From Trifolium pratense (lineage: Eukaryota > Streptophyta > Magnoliopsida > Fabales > Fabaceae): a DNA stretch of 64,000 nucleotides. The notes beneath the pieces were generated by a model that saw nothing but the letters and a program-made list of their open reading frames with translations, searched no databases and was not told the DNA's origin. Position 1 is the first letter of the stretch, and the number at the start of each line of letters is the position of its first letter. Both the position numbers and the translations under genes were made by a program. Of this stretch, positions 36,714 to 48,118 are shown piece by piece. The stretch covers positions 25,023,362 to 25,087,361 of the forward strand of contig NC_060061.1 of the NCBI RefSeq assembly GCF_020283565.1. The letters are read 5' to 3'.

Positions 36714-36850
36714 CTTCCTCTGTCCCAAAATATAAGAACTATTTTGATTAAATGATACTATTCACTTATCTTACTTTGACCATATTTTTTTAATAATATA
36801 CAAATATAAATATTAGCATATAAGATCTTGTTTAATTTGTTTCGATCCAA
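36714..36850. mobile_element. Half of a Stowaway-like MITE
   Basis: Left end CTTCCTCTGTCCCAAAATAT, with ATAAGATCTTGTTT inside as in 53225-53781. The right end is missing. Confidence 0.5.
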
Positions 36851-37096
36851 TATTTTCAAATTTCAAAACAACAGAACCAACATCAACAATAAGAATATTT
36901 TCGGGGATAGAACTGTACTTCGATGTAGTACGGTATCTGAAATATGAATGCTGAGGAAGCAGATGCTTATATATTGTATGGTAATATTATAGAACTATAT
37001 TTCGATACTTTATATTTTGAATAACACATGTGTTATTGGATTATTAGTTATATATACAAAACTGATCCTTACAAAAAACAAAAAATCAAAATCTCT

Positions 37097-37531
37097 TCAA
37101 AAGCCATAGATAATTATTGGTTCATTATTTAGCCTAAGATCGTGAAAGGAAGAGGATGCCTCGTTTTGACAAGCAGCATACATGAAAGTGATCAAAGCCT
37201 TCTCCACATCTTCAGGAATCTGTTCTTGAACTAACGAGATTGCGTAGTCCAAGAAAACACTATCACACGGTAACATAATAGGTCCATTCCCTGGTAATCC
37301 GAACACTTCCTCAGACCATTTGAAGAGTTCTCTAAACACGTTTGTGCTAAGATACTTTAGAGGAATCACAAACCTCTTACTATCGATGCTGTAAACAACA
37401 AAGTGACCCTTATTTACCGATGAAGATTTCATATCCGCTTCATTTCTTGGGTATGAGATCCTCTTGCGTTTTCGAGCAGCCATTTTTTGCCACTTTTTCG
37501 CCATTTCTATTAGCCTCTTTGCACTAATCAT
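37097..37531 (-). CDS. SAUR family auxin-responsive protein
   Basis: Intronless 144-aa ORF with the SAUR layout. It has a basic N-terminus (MISAKRLIEMAKKWQKMAAR, then KRKRISYP). The core is KGHFVVYSIDSKRFVIPLKY, LSTNVFRELFKWSEEVFG and GPIMLPCDSVFLDYAISLV. The tail resembles the SAUR62/68 subgroup. SAURs are short-lived proteins induced by auxin that bind and inhibit PP2C.D phosphatases, raising H+-ATPase activity and cell expansion; this role is taken from the family. The start is the first ATG and matches the conserved MISAKRL. A TATA-like box lies about 105 bp upstream. No TGTCTC auxin element was seen close by. The frame is intact and it stands alone, although SAURs often cluster. Confidence 0.93.
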   Translation of the reverse strand: MISAKRLIEMAKKWQKMAARKRKRISYPRNEADMKSSSVNKGHFVVYSIDSKRFVIPLKYLSTNVFRELFKWSEEVFGLPGNGPIMLPCDSVFLDYAISLVQEQIPEDVEKALITFMYAACQNEASSSFHDLRLNNEPIIIYGF

Positions 37532-37632
37532 GGTTTTTTGAATTTCTGAGAAATTAAATAAAAGGGAGAGTAAATTAAACTATGAAGCAAATTCTTATTT
37601 AGGTTGTATATTGAATTTGAACAATTGGTCTA

Positions 37633-37646
37633 AAATATATATATAC
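37633..37646 (-). promoter_or_regulatory. TATA-like box of the SAUR gene
   Basis: GTATATATATATTTTA on the minus strand about 105 bp before the ATG. Confidence 0.45.
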
Positions 37647-39042
37647 TCAAAAAATTTAGACAACACCATATGCTAATGTATGAAGAGTGTTGTGTTGATA
37701 AGGTGCATAGCCATGTGGAATCATACATCCACTAACCATAGAAGTGACACAACAGAAATTAAATTTAAGGGAAATGTATTTTTTGTCTAAACATGATAAT
37801 TAGCTAACAAGATAAGTGTTATTGTAACCCAAATTGTTCCTTGGAAGTTTTGTGACATAAATGCTAAAGATGCAAAATCGTTTTCTATACAGCAGGGTAT
37901 GAACTATATATAAGTTAATAACATTTTGGGCCCAGTAGCTGAGCAGATAAGTAACACATACCTAAATAATTATAAGATTAATATAGATAACACCACCTAC
38001 TGAAATAGCACTTATAGCAAGATGCATGAATATATAAAGCAAAGGAACATGGAAATAGTTATATATGTATGTAGCCCAAATTTTTAATTTTTATTTTTGT
38101 TACACAAGGTGAATTTTCATCCTCTCCAAACTGTTTTTTTATTTTATTTTTATAAATAGCAGCAACTATGAATCGAACTCTAACCACTTGAATTAATTTA
38201 TTGTTAATTTCATTTATTTCTGTACAAATAAATTGCAAGTCTTTTGCATGATTGGTTTCTCAAGTATACAACTTCGTATATTTATTGTAAAATGTACTAT
38301 AATACAATTTATGGTGTATAGGAGGTGAGTATTAATCTTAAAAAAAAATCTTTATACAAAATGCTATGTAAAAAATATAGCGGGGGAGGGAAATAGTATA
38401 ATAGTTAAAAATTTCCCTTAAAGAGAATAAGTGGGAAATTTCAAATTCAAATTTTAATTCCTGTATATATAATGTGATGTTCCTACAACTGAATTATGTT
38501 CATGGAGAGCTAATAGTATATTTTCTAATCATAGATGAAAAAAGACTAAAATGTTGAGAAATATATTTTTGTCAAAAAATATGATGGGGAAAATATTTTA
38601 TATTAGGCCAAATCACAATTTAAAGCCTTGTTGATGAATATGAATACGGCCCGGCCCATACATATGCATGGCCCTTTGTTATGAGAAGAGGCCCATGTTT
38701 ACTCACGTAGACCTACCTAGATAAAACCCGAACTTAGGCAAACTTTGAACCCTAAAAAAAAAAATCTTTTGCCACTTTATCCATTTTCTCACGCACTCTA
38801 CGAATTTATCAAAATATATTTGTCCGTTACTTAGATAGCGGACACCTCAAAAATATCTTACCTTTATAACGTTCGCTACTTAAACAACGAAATGATAAAA
38901 AAGAAAAAACATAGGGCTACAATCATCGCAAAAATTTGACTAACATGTGAAGGAAGATTCTCAACAAAAAAAAAAAACGATATCATTTTGTCCTTCACTA
39001 CTGATATTTGCAAGTAGATCTACACATAGACATTTGTAAACA
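37647..39042. other. Spacer
   Basis: No gene recognised apart from the SINE remnant at 38395-38515. Low-complexity A-runs near 38755 and 38970. Confidence 0.3.
38395..38515 (-). mobile_element. SINE family A, diverged
   Basis: The minus strand has ATAATTCAGTTGTAGGAACA, then TCACATTATATATACAGG, a lost B box, and CCCACTTATTCTCTTTAAGG. The order matches the family. Confidence 0.5.
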
Positions 39043-39354
39043 CTACGTAGTATATAAATGCAGGAAACTTCTCATTCCCTTCATAGTTGCACTTGCACAT
39101 CCCATAGCAGTATAGCACAGCCATTGTTCCCACTCTTTATGAGTTGGAAACTTTATTCCTAAGTTCCCACCGAAGAGCAAAGCAGGCAAGGCAATCATTT
39201 CCTTTTTGGTTTTGGTGAAACCATACGCGGAAGCAAACTTTGAAACAAACCAACAACCGACATGCCAGATCACCTCGTTTTCTGTCATTTTTTTCTGTTT
39301 CATTATTTGTTTTAAATTTAATATATACGCTGCGTCGCTGCTATCTAATCTCAT
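39043..39354 (-). CDS. Unrecognised 103-aa ORF
   Basis: Single open frame from ATG (39354) to stop (39043). Not recognised. The first half is polar and Lys-rich (LKQIMKQKKMTENEVIW). The second has mildly hydrophobic stretches (MIALPALLFGGNLGIKF and LCYTAMGCASATM) with four cysteines in all, and no signal peptide. The middle FTKTKKEMIALPALLF looks protein-like rather than random. It could be the last exon of a larger gene, or a fragment. No convincing promoter was found. Confidence 0.4.
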   Translation of the reverse strand: MRLDSSDAAYILNLKQIMKQKKMTENEVIWHVGCWFVSKFASAYGFTKTKKEMIALPALLFGGNLGIKFPTHKEWEQWLCYTAMGCASATMKGMRSFLHLYTT

Positions 39355-39442
39355 AATATGATTCTTACTTCACAGCTCTAATAGATACATACTGATGCAT
39401 CAAGATATTTATTTCTTTTTTATGAATAAGTCAAATTCAGCG

Positions 39443-39445
<3 letters not shown>

Positions 39446-39479
<34 letters not shown>
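39446..39479. repeat. (AT)n microsatellite
   Basis: About 17 units. Confidence 0.9.
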
Positions 39480-39482
<3 letters not shown>

Positions 39483-40492
39483 TGGATTATTGATCCATTG
39501 TGATTTCATACGTACGCAGGGTTGTTCCCATGATTTGGAGGCCCCGTGAGAATATTAAAAATGGATCCTAGGAAAAAAATGCAAAAAAAATATCCCAATT
39601 TAAATTGTAAATAACATCAAAAACATTCAAAAATAATCATTCTTGTAACATGAAAAATATTTGAGAAATAAGTCTCTTTATTTGATAAAATTATTGTTAA
39701 GAAGTCTCACAGCGGATGTGAGATGGTCTGAACAAGGATTTATAAATAAGAGATAATAATCACCTTAATTACAAATCGATTTTGTAGAATTGAGTTAGGT
39801 TCAACTCTCAATTCTAAGAATTATGGTATACCTATTAGCTATTATGCATTTAAAAAATTTATTTTTAGGACCCTTCAAATTAGAAAAACATTTTTTATGA
39901 CCTTTTGTAACTAGTGTAAATTCCTCATTTTAGAATAAAGACAACCTCAAATACTTAAATCCCACCCTTTTTTTATTTTGAGGCCTACAATCTCTTAATT
40001 TATACTCCTAATTTAATAATACTAATATCTTATATATTTTTAGGCTCCCATTTATATGAGGTCATATATCATGGTCCATGTGGCACATGGATAGGAGCCA
40101 CCCTTGTTCATACGCTCATTCCGACTCCTTAACAAGTGGTATAACAACCTTGGTTAGGCTTTAATTTGTGCGAGATGAGAGTCTGTATTAGATTCTTGTA
40201 TCGAAAGTTCGGTGTAGACAAGAGGCACGACATATTGGTAATAACGACCAAGGCAGACCCAGAGACTGGGCAAACAAGCCTTTAACATTTTGAAGGCCTA
40301 AAATTTATAAATTTATCACACCTATAATTCAAACGGTTGGTTAAGTATTTATATCGAAAATTGAAGACAAGAAGTATCAAATTGGTATAGTGGTAGCTTA
40401 TCTTTTTTATAAAAGTTTAAGGTTGTGGGTTCTGCCTCCTCCTTACGATAGTTTTTTTATTTATGTGATGTGGGGAAAAATTATCCAATGGT
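39480..40492. other. Spacer with a tRNA-like fragment
   Basis: No gene recognised. ATTGGTATAGTGGTAGCTTA and GGGTTCTGCC (40381-40437) mimic A and B boxes in tRNA order but do not complete a tRNA fold. Confidence 0.35.
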
Positions 40493-40800
40493 GCGTTTGA
40501 TCTACTAAAAAATAAGAGATTGAACATGATAACTCCTTCAATTGTACTGTGTTTCATTTCAAAACTGATCTTCGGATTGGACAAACTAGGGGCCAGGGGA
40601 CTGGAGGCTAAAACTAAAATTCTTGTCCCCCACTGAACCATGAGATCACTTTTTGTCATCTGCACAAGTTGTCTAAAATACCAAAATAACATTTTTCCAC
40701 CAAACGTCGTACAAGACAAAATTTATTCCATACTTTAAACTTTCTTTTGTATTATTTTGTCATGTATTGTCATGCAATGTTCTGTCTTGTGTTTCCTTTT
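40493..40800. mobile_element. Truncated copy of the 9664-9990 MITE
   Basis: Begins TGGTGCGTTTGATCTACTAA and follows the other copy through CTTGTCCCCCACTGAACCA and TGTTCTGTCTTGTG. It lacks the right terminal GATCAAACGGACCC. Confidence 0.75.
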
Positions 40801-41606
40801 ATAAAATGACGAGTTTTTCTATAAATATAATCACTCTATAATAGGTGTACCTACTATTTGGATGAGTTTTGCTTATCTCTCTATATTTTTATTTTTTTGC
40901 TTTACCCCATGTAATTCAAATATTTCATGTTTGTAACCCTTGACCACACATGTTGGCATATGACTGTATATTTTGGTGAATGACACGTTTATTTGTCAAT
41001 TTTTTTTTAAAAAAATATTTACATTTAAATTCACCTAGATATTTATAACTTTTTAATACAACAAAATAAAACAACTAGTGTTATTGAAGAAAGACTTATA
41101 AATATAAATCCACCTGTACATTTTTTTTTTAAAAAAAAAAACCTTGGCTTTATCATCACCTTTTTTCATGCTCTAGAGAGGGTTCTACCTCTCGAAGAAT
41201 TGATCTGTTTCCAAACTCTGTCCTTGGTATAAGCAAAAACATCTTTTTTCTTCCTTGGATGAAAGATCAAGGTAGTTACCGGTTCTAAAATTCACCTATA
41301 CATTTGTTTTGTTTTATTAAAAAATTATAAATATCTAGGTGGACTTAATATAAATAAAAAAATTTAAAAATAGGCATGTCACGTCATGAAAATCTACAGA
41401 CATGTGTGATCAGATGTTAATTTACTACCAGAAATTTGATTTTTGACAGCATCTTTTTTCTTTACAAGTCGTTAACAAAACTACTTACAAGTCGTTGAGA
41501 AAACTAGTAGTTTTATCAACAACTTTTTAAGAAAAAAGGCGCGGGCAAAAATCAAATTTCTCGTAGTGATTAAAAACAAAGAATCTTTGAACTACAAGGG
41601 GTAACG

Positions 41607-41670
<64 letters not shown>

Positions 41671-42129
41671 AGGATAAAACAAAACTAGCCAAATGGCAGG
41701 GGTAAAACACCTATTAACCCTTACAATTTTCATTAAAATCACTATCAATTTTTAATGATATTAGCATGAAAGTATATTAGTATGACTATTTTATGTTATT
41801 GATGTTATTTACATTTTAAATAAAAGATTATTCTCGACAAAAAAATAATAATAACATATTTCTCTTTTTAAATAAAAAAATGTATTAATTTTACTAACCG
41901 TTTTTTAATTTTCAACGGGCCTTTTTTTTTTTCCTTCTATTATGCTCCTCTGGGCCTCAAAATGTATTAGGTCTACCCCGATAATAATAATGGAATTATA
42001 GGATATGGTAGGCTCACACTTTGGAGGGTTGTTGGTTTTAAATGTGAGTTATTACTTATTAGTCTCAAATCGATTACAAATAAGTAAAATATTTAATATA
42101 TAAACGAGGTGACTCATATACGATGTGGT
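40801..42129. other. Spacer with an (AT)n tract
   Basis: No gene recognised. AT microsatellite at about 41611-41669; short foldback-like A/T runs near 41000 and 41115. Confidence 0.4.
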
Positions 42130-42134
42130 GTATA

Positions 42135-42331
42135 TGTTAATTGCAAAGTGAAATCCTCATCTCATTCATTATTGACAATGCCTTATATAGGCTTATTACA
42201 AGATAAGTGCTTAAGCTAGTTTCACTTGGTTAAGCCAAGCCAAGTTGCAGGCCTTGCCTGACTAGGCCTATGCGCGCGCGCTCACTATGTATCACTTTAG
42301 TTCTAAGCACATTACAAGATTATACCCAACA
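42135..42331 (-). repeat. 3' LTR of the copia element
   Basis: 197 bp. Differs from the other LTR at AAGTGAAATCC/AAGTGGAATCC, TATATAGG/TATACAGG and ATGCGCGC/ATGCACGC. Confidence 0.95.
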
Positions 42332-42341
42332 TAACCCTCCC

Positions 42342-44180
42342 TTAATCTACAAAGTCATTCAGATCACAAATTCCAAGTCCCTCCCTCAATTTGCAGAAGC
42401 TGTCAAACTTTAAAGGCTTGGTGAGAATGTCTGCCAACTGATCCTCAGACCTGCAGTGTACCAGCTCAATAACATTGTCCTTAGTGAGATCTCTAAGGAA
42501 ATGGTATCTGACATCTATGTGCTTACTTCTACCGTGCATAATAGGGTTCTTAGAGAGCTTAATTGATGAGCTATTATCACAGTAGATCAAACTGCATCCA
42601 GGTTGCTTCACTTTCAAGTAACTCAGAACATTTCTCAACCATATTCCTTGACAGGAACATGATGCTGCTGATACAAATTCTGCTTTAGTGGTGGAAAGAG
42701 TCACTATTGGTTGCTTCTTTGATGACCATGAAATGGCACCTGAACCAAGCATGAACACAAAACCAGTAGTGCTTTTCCTGTCATCTAGGTCACCAGCATA
42801 ATCAGAATCACTCCAACCAATAAGATTCAAATCCTTACTAGCACCAGCTTTGTACAAAATTCCTAATCCAAGTGTTCCTTTCAGATATCTCATGATCCTT
42901 TTGACAGCCATTACATGCATATCAGTAGGCCTGTCCATGAATCTAGCTACCAAACATACAGAATAAGCAATGTCAGGCCTTGAAGCCAGCAAATACATCA
43001 AGCAACCTACCATTTGCTTATATGTAGCACAATCAGCAACTCTTTCATTTTCATCTTTGATAAGCTTGCACCCAGGCACTATAGGATTATTAACTTTGTT
43101 GCAGCTTTCCATTCCAAATCTAACCAATATCTCAGTAACATATTTATGTTGATGCATAAAGATACCCTCACTGCCTTGAATTACTTCAACTCCAAGGAAA
43201 TATCTCATCTTGCCCAAATCTGTCATAGCAAATCTTCTTTTCATGGAGATTTTAAAATCTTCTATTAGTGTGGCATCATTTCATGTGAAGATTAAATCAT
43301 CCACATAGAGACTGACAATGAGTATCTCATCTTTCTTTCCATATTTGACAAACAAAGTGTGCTCATATGGGCATTTCACAAACTTTTCAGAGTTGAAATA
43401 GGATTCAATCTTACTATACCAAGCTCGAGGAGCTTGTTTTAGTCCATACAGGGCCTTCTTCAACTTGTACACCATGTTCATATTACCATTATTATACCCC
43501 TCAGGTTGAATCACATATATGTATTCAATCAAATCTCCATGTAGAAAAGCACTCTTTACATCTAATTGAAACACATTCCATTTGTTATTAGCTGCAAGAG
43601 CCAGTATAGGTCTGATTGTGTCCCATCTAGCTACAGGTGCAAAAACCTCATTATAGTCAATACCTTGTTTCTGAGTGTAGCCCTTAGCCACCAATCTTGC
43701 TTTATACTTCTCAATGTCACCTTTTTCATTGAATTTTGTTTTGAATATCCATTTTACTCCAATGGCATTACATCCATCTGGTAAAGTAGTGAGCTCCCAG
43801 GTGTTATTTCTTTTGATGGATTCCATTTCAGCATTCATAGCAGCCTTCCAAACATCATGCTTTACTGCTTCATCATAGGTGCTAGGATCTTTGCTAGTAC
43901 TATAGATGGCTAGATTATGAAGTTCTCTGTCTTCTTCTGCTTCCCTTCCAGTTACATAGATGTCAAGTCTTCTTGGTGGTTTTCTGATTCTAGGTGGAAG
44001 TTGTGTAACTCCATCACTATTATCTTCACTATTATTACTTATAATCATGTCATCATCTTCACTGTTTTCAATTTGATCAACTTCATTGACTGGTTCAACT
44101 GGAATGTCTTCATGAACTGATTCATTTTCTGCTTCATCATTGGACCAGTCATTATTGTCAGTGGTTTGTGTCTGTGACAG
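42342..44180 (-). pseudogene. Copia reverse transcriptase and RNase H, split by an in-frame stop
   Basis: The RT part (44180-43281) opens without an ATG after an upstream TAG. It holds NTWELTTLPDGCNAIGVKW, KARLVAKGYTQKQGIDY, FQLDVKSAFLHGDL, YGLKQAPRAWY and the catalytic YVDD. A TGA replaces the usual glycine codon just after YVDDLIFT, near 43278. The same frame then carries the rest of RT (KYVTEILVRFGM) and RNase H, with GWSDSDYAGD, KSTTGFVFMLGSGAISW and the C-terminal ADILTKPL, ending at 42342. Apart from that stop the domain is complete and motif residues are present. RT would copy the element RNA; RNase H would remove the template. Confidence 0.93.
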
Positions 44181-44186
44181 CTTGTT

Positions 44187-45242
44187 CTATTCCCACCCTT
44201 TTGATTCTTCAAACACAACATCTCTGCTAGTGATTATTTTCTTGTCAACTGGATCATAGAGTTTATAAGCCTTTGATACATCACTTACTCCTAACAGGAC
44301 ACATTTCTTGTTTTTGCTGTCAAATTTCTTTCTCTGACTATCAGGTATGTGAACATGAGCTAAGCAACCAAAAACTCTAAAATGATTCACTGAAGGTTTT
44401 CTCCCACTCCAAGCTTCTTCAGGGGTCATGTCTTTGACACTGAATGCAGGGCTCCTGTTCATAACATATGTTGCCCATTTGACTGCTTCTGGCCAAAATG
44501 ACTTAGGTACTTTTCTAGCACTAATCATACTTCTTACAATGTTCAAAATAGTTCTATTTTTTCTTTCAGAGACACCATTTTGTTGTGGTGTGTATGCAGC
44601 AGTCAATTGCCTGTTTATCCCTTCATTGCTGCAGAAATCATTAAACTCATTAGAGGTGTATTCACTTCCTCTATCAGATCTAAGGCATAAAATAGAGCAA
44701 CCTGATTCCTTTTCTACCAATGCTTTAAAATTTTTGAATGCTTCAAAAGCAGCAGATTTTTCTTTTAACATGTAACACCATGTTTTTCTACTAAAGTCAT
44801 CTGTGAATGTCATAAAGTACCTGCATCCCCCATTGGATTGAGGTGATATAGGTCCACAGATGTCAGAGTGAATTAGCTCAAGCTTCACACTAGCTCTCCA
44901 ATTGGCTTGTTTTGGAATGGTGTCTCTGTGTTGCTTGCCAGTCAAGCAATCAGTACAATTCTCTTCAGTGTCTTCTAATTCAGGTAGTCCTTTCACTATT
45001 TGCCTCTTTGACAAAGTATTGAGCCCTTTAAAACTCAAGTGCCCATATCTATCATGCCATAGTTGGGTGCTTTCTTGTTTAGCAGTTTTCAGACACATAG
45101 GCATTATAACAGGTGCAGTAATCACATACATTCTATTCTTAGACATATGTGAAGTGAATAACAAGCCTTTATCATCATGATACACTTTGCATTCATCATT
45201 TTTGAACACAATTGAGACTTGTTTTTTGTTGTATTTGACCAA
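44187..45242 (-). pseudogene. Copia integrase domain
   Basis: Starts with a GAG-pre-integrase zinc-binding region: LWHDRYGHLSFKGL supplies two histidines and CTDCLTGKQ two cysteines. The catalytic core follows with HSDICGPI, then LRSDRGSEYTSNEFNDFC and QQNGVSERKNRT, giving the D, D, E triad. It ends on a TAG (GWE-stop) near 44188, where intact elements read through towards RT. The frame differs from that of the protease part, so a base was gained or lost near 45240. Confidence 0.92.
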
Positions 45243-45621
45243 TACTCAGAAGATTAGTCTTCAATCCAGGCACATAGTACACATTGCTTATCACATGAAC
45301 AATGTTGTTGATACTGAGTTTGATGTTACCCTTCCCCTTCACATGCATTTTAGAATCATCACCCAATTTCACAGAGTCACTATAACTATCATCAAAGTTA
45401 AACAGCCATTCTTTGTGTCCTACCATATGGTTGCTACAACCAGAATCTAGAAACCAATTTTCATATTTTCCAGTTGTATCAGAGAATTGCTGTTCAGTTT
45501 TAACCATTTGCAATAATTCTTCATTACCATCATAAAATTCAGCATAGTTCACATTACCTTCCCAATTGGGGCATTCAAATTGGTAGTGACCTAGTTTGTG
45601 AAAATTGTAGCATTCAATCAA
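45196..45621 (-). pseudogene. Copia zinc knuckle and aspartic protease
   Basis: Follows a TAA that ends Gag. The CCHC knuckle reads CYNFHKLGHYQFEC: the second zinc-binding cysteine is Phe (TTT for TGT). The protease active site is in WFLDSGCSNHM, with NVYYVPGLKTNLLSIGQ downstream. The frame then runs into a stop after a shift near 45240. Confidence 0.92.
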
Positions 45622-46350
45622 TTATTTGCTTTGTCCACCTCTCCCTCGTCCTCTATTGGAATTTCTCCCTCTGCCTCTGCCAGATCCTCTTCCATTCGAA
45701 ACTTTCAAAGCTTGTTCTTCAGTGTTCACTAGTGATTTTGCTGGAGGTTTCTTCATTCTTGCTTCATGAACAATGAGGCTGCTCTGCAATTCATCAATGG
45801 ACATTGCAGTTACATCATTTGATTCAACAATCGAACACACCACATAATCAAACTTTGAAACCATGGATCTTAAGATCTTTTCAACTACAGCAACTTCTTC
45901 CAATCTTTCACCCTGCGCAGACATTCTATTTGCAATAGCTAATGTTCTTGAAAAGTAATCTTCCACAGATTCATCTTCTTTCATTTCAAGAACTTCAAAC
46001 TCACGTTTCAGGGCTTGTAGCTGAGCTCTCTTTACTTTTGTAGAACCTTGATACTTCATTCTCATCGCATCCCAAATACTTTTGGAGGTATTTCGATCAA
46101 GAATCGTTTCAAGAATTGAACGATCAATAGACTGAAACAAGTAATTCTTCACCTTCAAATATTTCAATTTGCTAGCTGCAGTGGCTTGAATTTGTTCAGC
46201 GGTGGCGTTTGCAGGTGCCACGGTGACTCCTTCTTCAATCGAAGACCACAGTTCTTTGGAACAGATGAGATTTTCCATGAGCATCGACCAATGATCGTAA
46301 TGACCATCAAACTTTGGAACACGAGACTGTGAGTACTTGGACTCATCCAT
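45622..46350 (-). pseudogene. Copia Gag (UBN2/DUF4219 type)
   Basis: A 242-aa open frame starts at ATG 46350: MDESKYSQSRVPKFDGHYDH, then LENLICSKELW-like core motifs, DESVEDYFSRTLAIANRM and EKILRSMVSKFDYVV. It ends in a GRGRGRN-rich RNA-binding tail. Gag would package element RNA. A TAA at 45622-45624 cuts it just before the zinc knuckle, so it cannot carry the CCHC. Confidence 0.92.
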
Positions 46351-46505
46351 TGTTGGATCAGGGAAGAAGCTTGAAGAAGAAGCTTGAAGACGAAGAAGTG
46401 ATGTGAAGAAACTAGCGCGAAAAAACGGTTGTAACGGCTTTGTTGTGAAAACTGTCGTTTTCTCTCTCCTCAGGCCTAGATCTTTAGGAACTAACTGATA
46501 CCACT

Positions 46506-46702
46506 TGTTAATTGCAAAGTGGAATCCTCATCTCATTCATTATTGACAATGCCTTATACAGGCTTATTACAAGATAAGTGCTTAAGCTAGTTTCACTTGG
46601 TTAAGCCAAGCCAAGTTGCAGGCCTTGCCTGACTAGGCCTATGCACGCGCGCTCACTATGTATCACTTTAGTTCTAAGCACATTACAAGATTATACCCAA
46701 CA
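46506..46702 (-). repeat. 5' LTR of the copia element
   Basis: 197 bp, TGTT to AACA on the plus strand. The primer-binding site lies just left of it. Confidence 0.95.
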
Positions 46703-46707
46703 GTATA

Positions 46708-47644
46708 TGTCTTTTGTGCTCATATATCGCATCCACGAACTTTCCAGGAAGTGGTAACAAAGTCCTTGGTCGGATTTGTAGGGGTGAGGAAGTGGAATCC
46801 GTGTTTGGATCAATTATAGGATATGAAATACTCACACTTATGAGAAAAATATTGGGTTCAAGTGTGAGAGGTTATTCTCACCTCACCTATCGGTAGGCAA
46901 AATGTTAGACATATAAGAGAAATAACTCATACAAGGCACATTCTGACATTGATCGCTCCTTGGTCGCTTGAGTGAGTGATTGGGCGAGCAAAGCAGGATC
47001 ATTTTGAATTTTGGCTCGCTTCTTGCTCGCTAGCCGACTATACTTAATCAATAATTTAGTTCTTTTTAGTCCAAGTCCATAAAGTTTTCATTTTTCTACA
47101 AAAATAGTTGGGATTAGGTAAAAATGCGCGCTATTATTTTATTTTTAAGGTAAAAATACTATAAAACAGCTATTTTACTAATTTAAACCGATATTTACAA
47201 TTAGTTGAGCTTTTCTATTGAATTGCTTATAAAACAAATTAATAAAGACTTAAATTTATATAAAATCACTACTTTGTACCACTTATCGAGCTGCAATGAC
47301 TAGCCATTTAAATTGAGATCCCAACCTCAAGGGGAGTGCTTTCACAGTAACTCATCCCTTTTGAATTCCAAATGAATAGAAATTGCAGAACAATGCTCAT
47401 AAGATTAGGTAAAGCATTTTGCCATCAGAAATTACTTTAGATTTTTTCTGATATTCCAAATGAATATTAAATGATTTTATATTTTTCCTTTAGAAAAATG
47501 ATTTTATATATTTATAGAGTTTAATAAAATTTATCTATATAAAAAATTATCTATATATATAAATGAATTCCTAATTAATTTTTTTTAACAAAAAAAAAAC
47601 ACATCGGTAAACAAGTATTGAAAACAAAATATTTGGGTAGATGA
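46708..47644. other. Spacer
   Basis: No gene recognised. GGTTATTCTCACCTCACCTA (46872-46891) resembles promoter-distal repeat debris; AT-rich afterwards. Confidence 0.3.
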
Positions 47645-48103
47645 TGTTATAATATTTTCTAATATTTTGTGGGCTGCAATCAATTGTGGGTTTTGGTTTT
47701 AATAAAAATGGGTTGATGTTGTTGTGATCCATTTGATGATGCTTAAGCCCGATAATTGTGATCAGTAATAATGGGCTTGAACACTAATTCTGATTTGTGT
47801 AGAAACAAAGTGTAGGCCCAACTCTAGAGTCCATGATGGGTGGTACTAGGGTTGTTATCTTATAAATAGATAGGCTAGGTCCCTTTTGTCGTCACGTTGT
47901 CAAGCGAACGCTCATTTGTTGTCTTCCCCATCAAAGACCTCAAAGACTGGAGCATGTGATAGGCAGAGGAAGACCTTGTCTAGTATATCGATGTTTTCGA
48001 TATTGGTGCGCTTCCGGTAACAATGGTTTGTGATTATGATTATCAAGTAAGTGTGTTCTAATTTCATATAATATATCGATCTCTAAATTGTTAATTTATT
48101 ACA
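47645..48103 (+). repeat. 5' LTR of the protein-less element
   Basis: 459 bp, TG...CA ends. A TATAAATAG near 47864 is a likely promoter box. Confidence 0.93.
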
Positions 48104-48105
48104 TG

Positions 48106-48118
48106 TGGTATCAGAGCC
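48106..48118 (+). promoter_or_regulatory. Primer-binding site, initiator-Met tRNA
   Basis: TGGTATCAGAGCC, complementary to the 3' end of plant initiator methionine tRNA. Confidence 0.9.

Larger units (their letters stand above)
42135..46702 (-). mobile_element. Ty1/copia LTR retrotransposon, 4568 bp, near-complete but disabled
   Basis: Two 197-bp LTRs (TGTT...AACA) flank a minus-strand gag-pol in copia order: Gag, protease, integrase, RT, RNase H. The 5-bp duplication GTATA is exact (42130-42134, 46703-46707). Just inside the 5' LTR is TGGTATCAG, a primer-binding site for initiator-Met tRNA (about 46495-46503). A purine tract AAGGGAGGG precedes the 3' LTR near 42335. The LTRs differ at three sites, all transitions, so the insertion looks recent, but the coding region is broken four times. 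Retained ends and tRNA site mean it could in principle still be moved by another element's proteins. Confidence 0.95.

Noticed and set aside
41527..41748. Open frame with poly-Ile/Tyr
   Set aside because: Translation of the (AT)n tract at 41611-41669.
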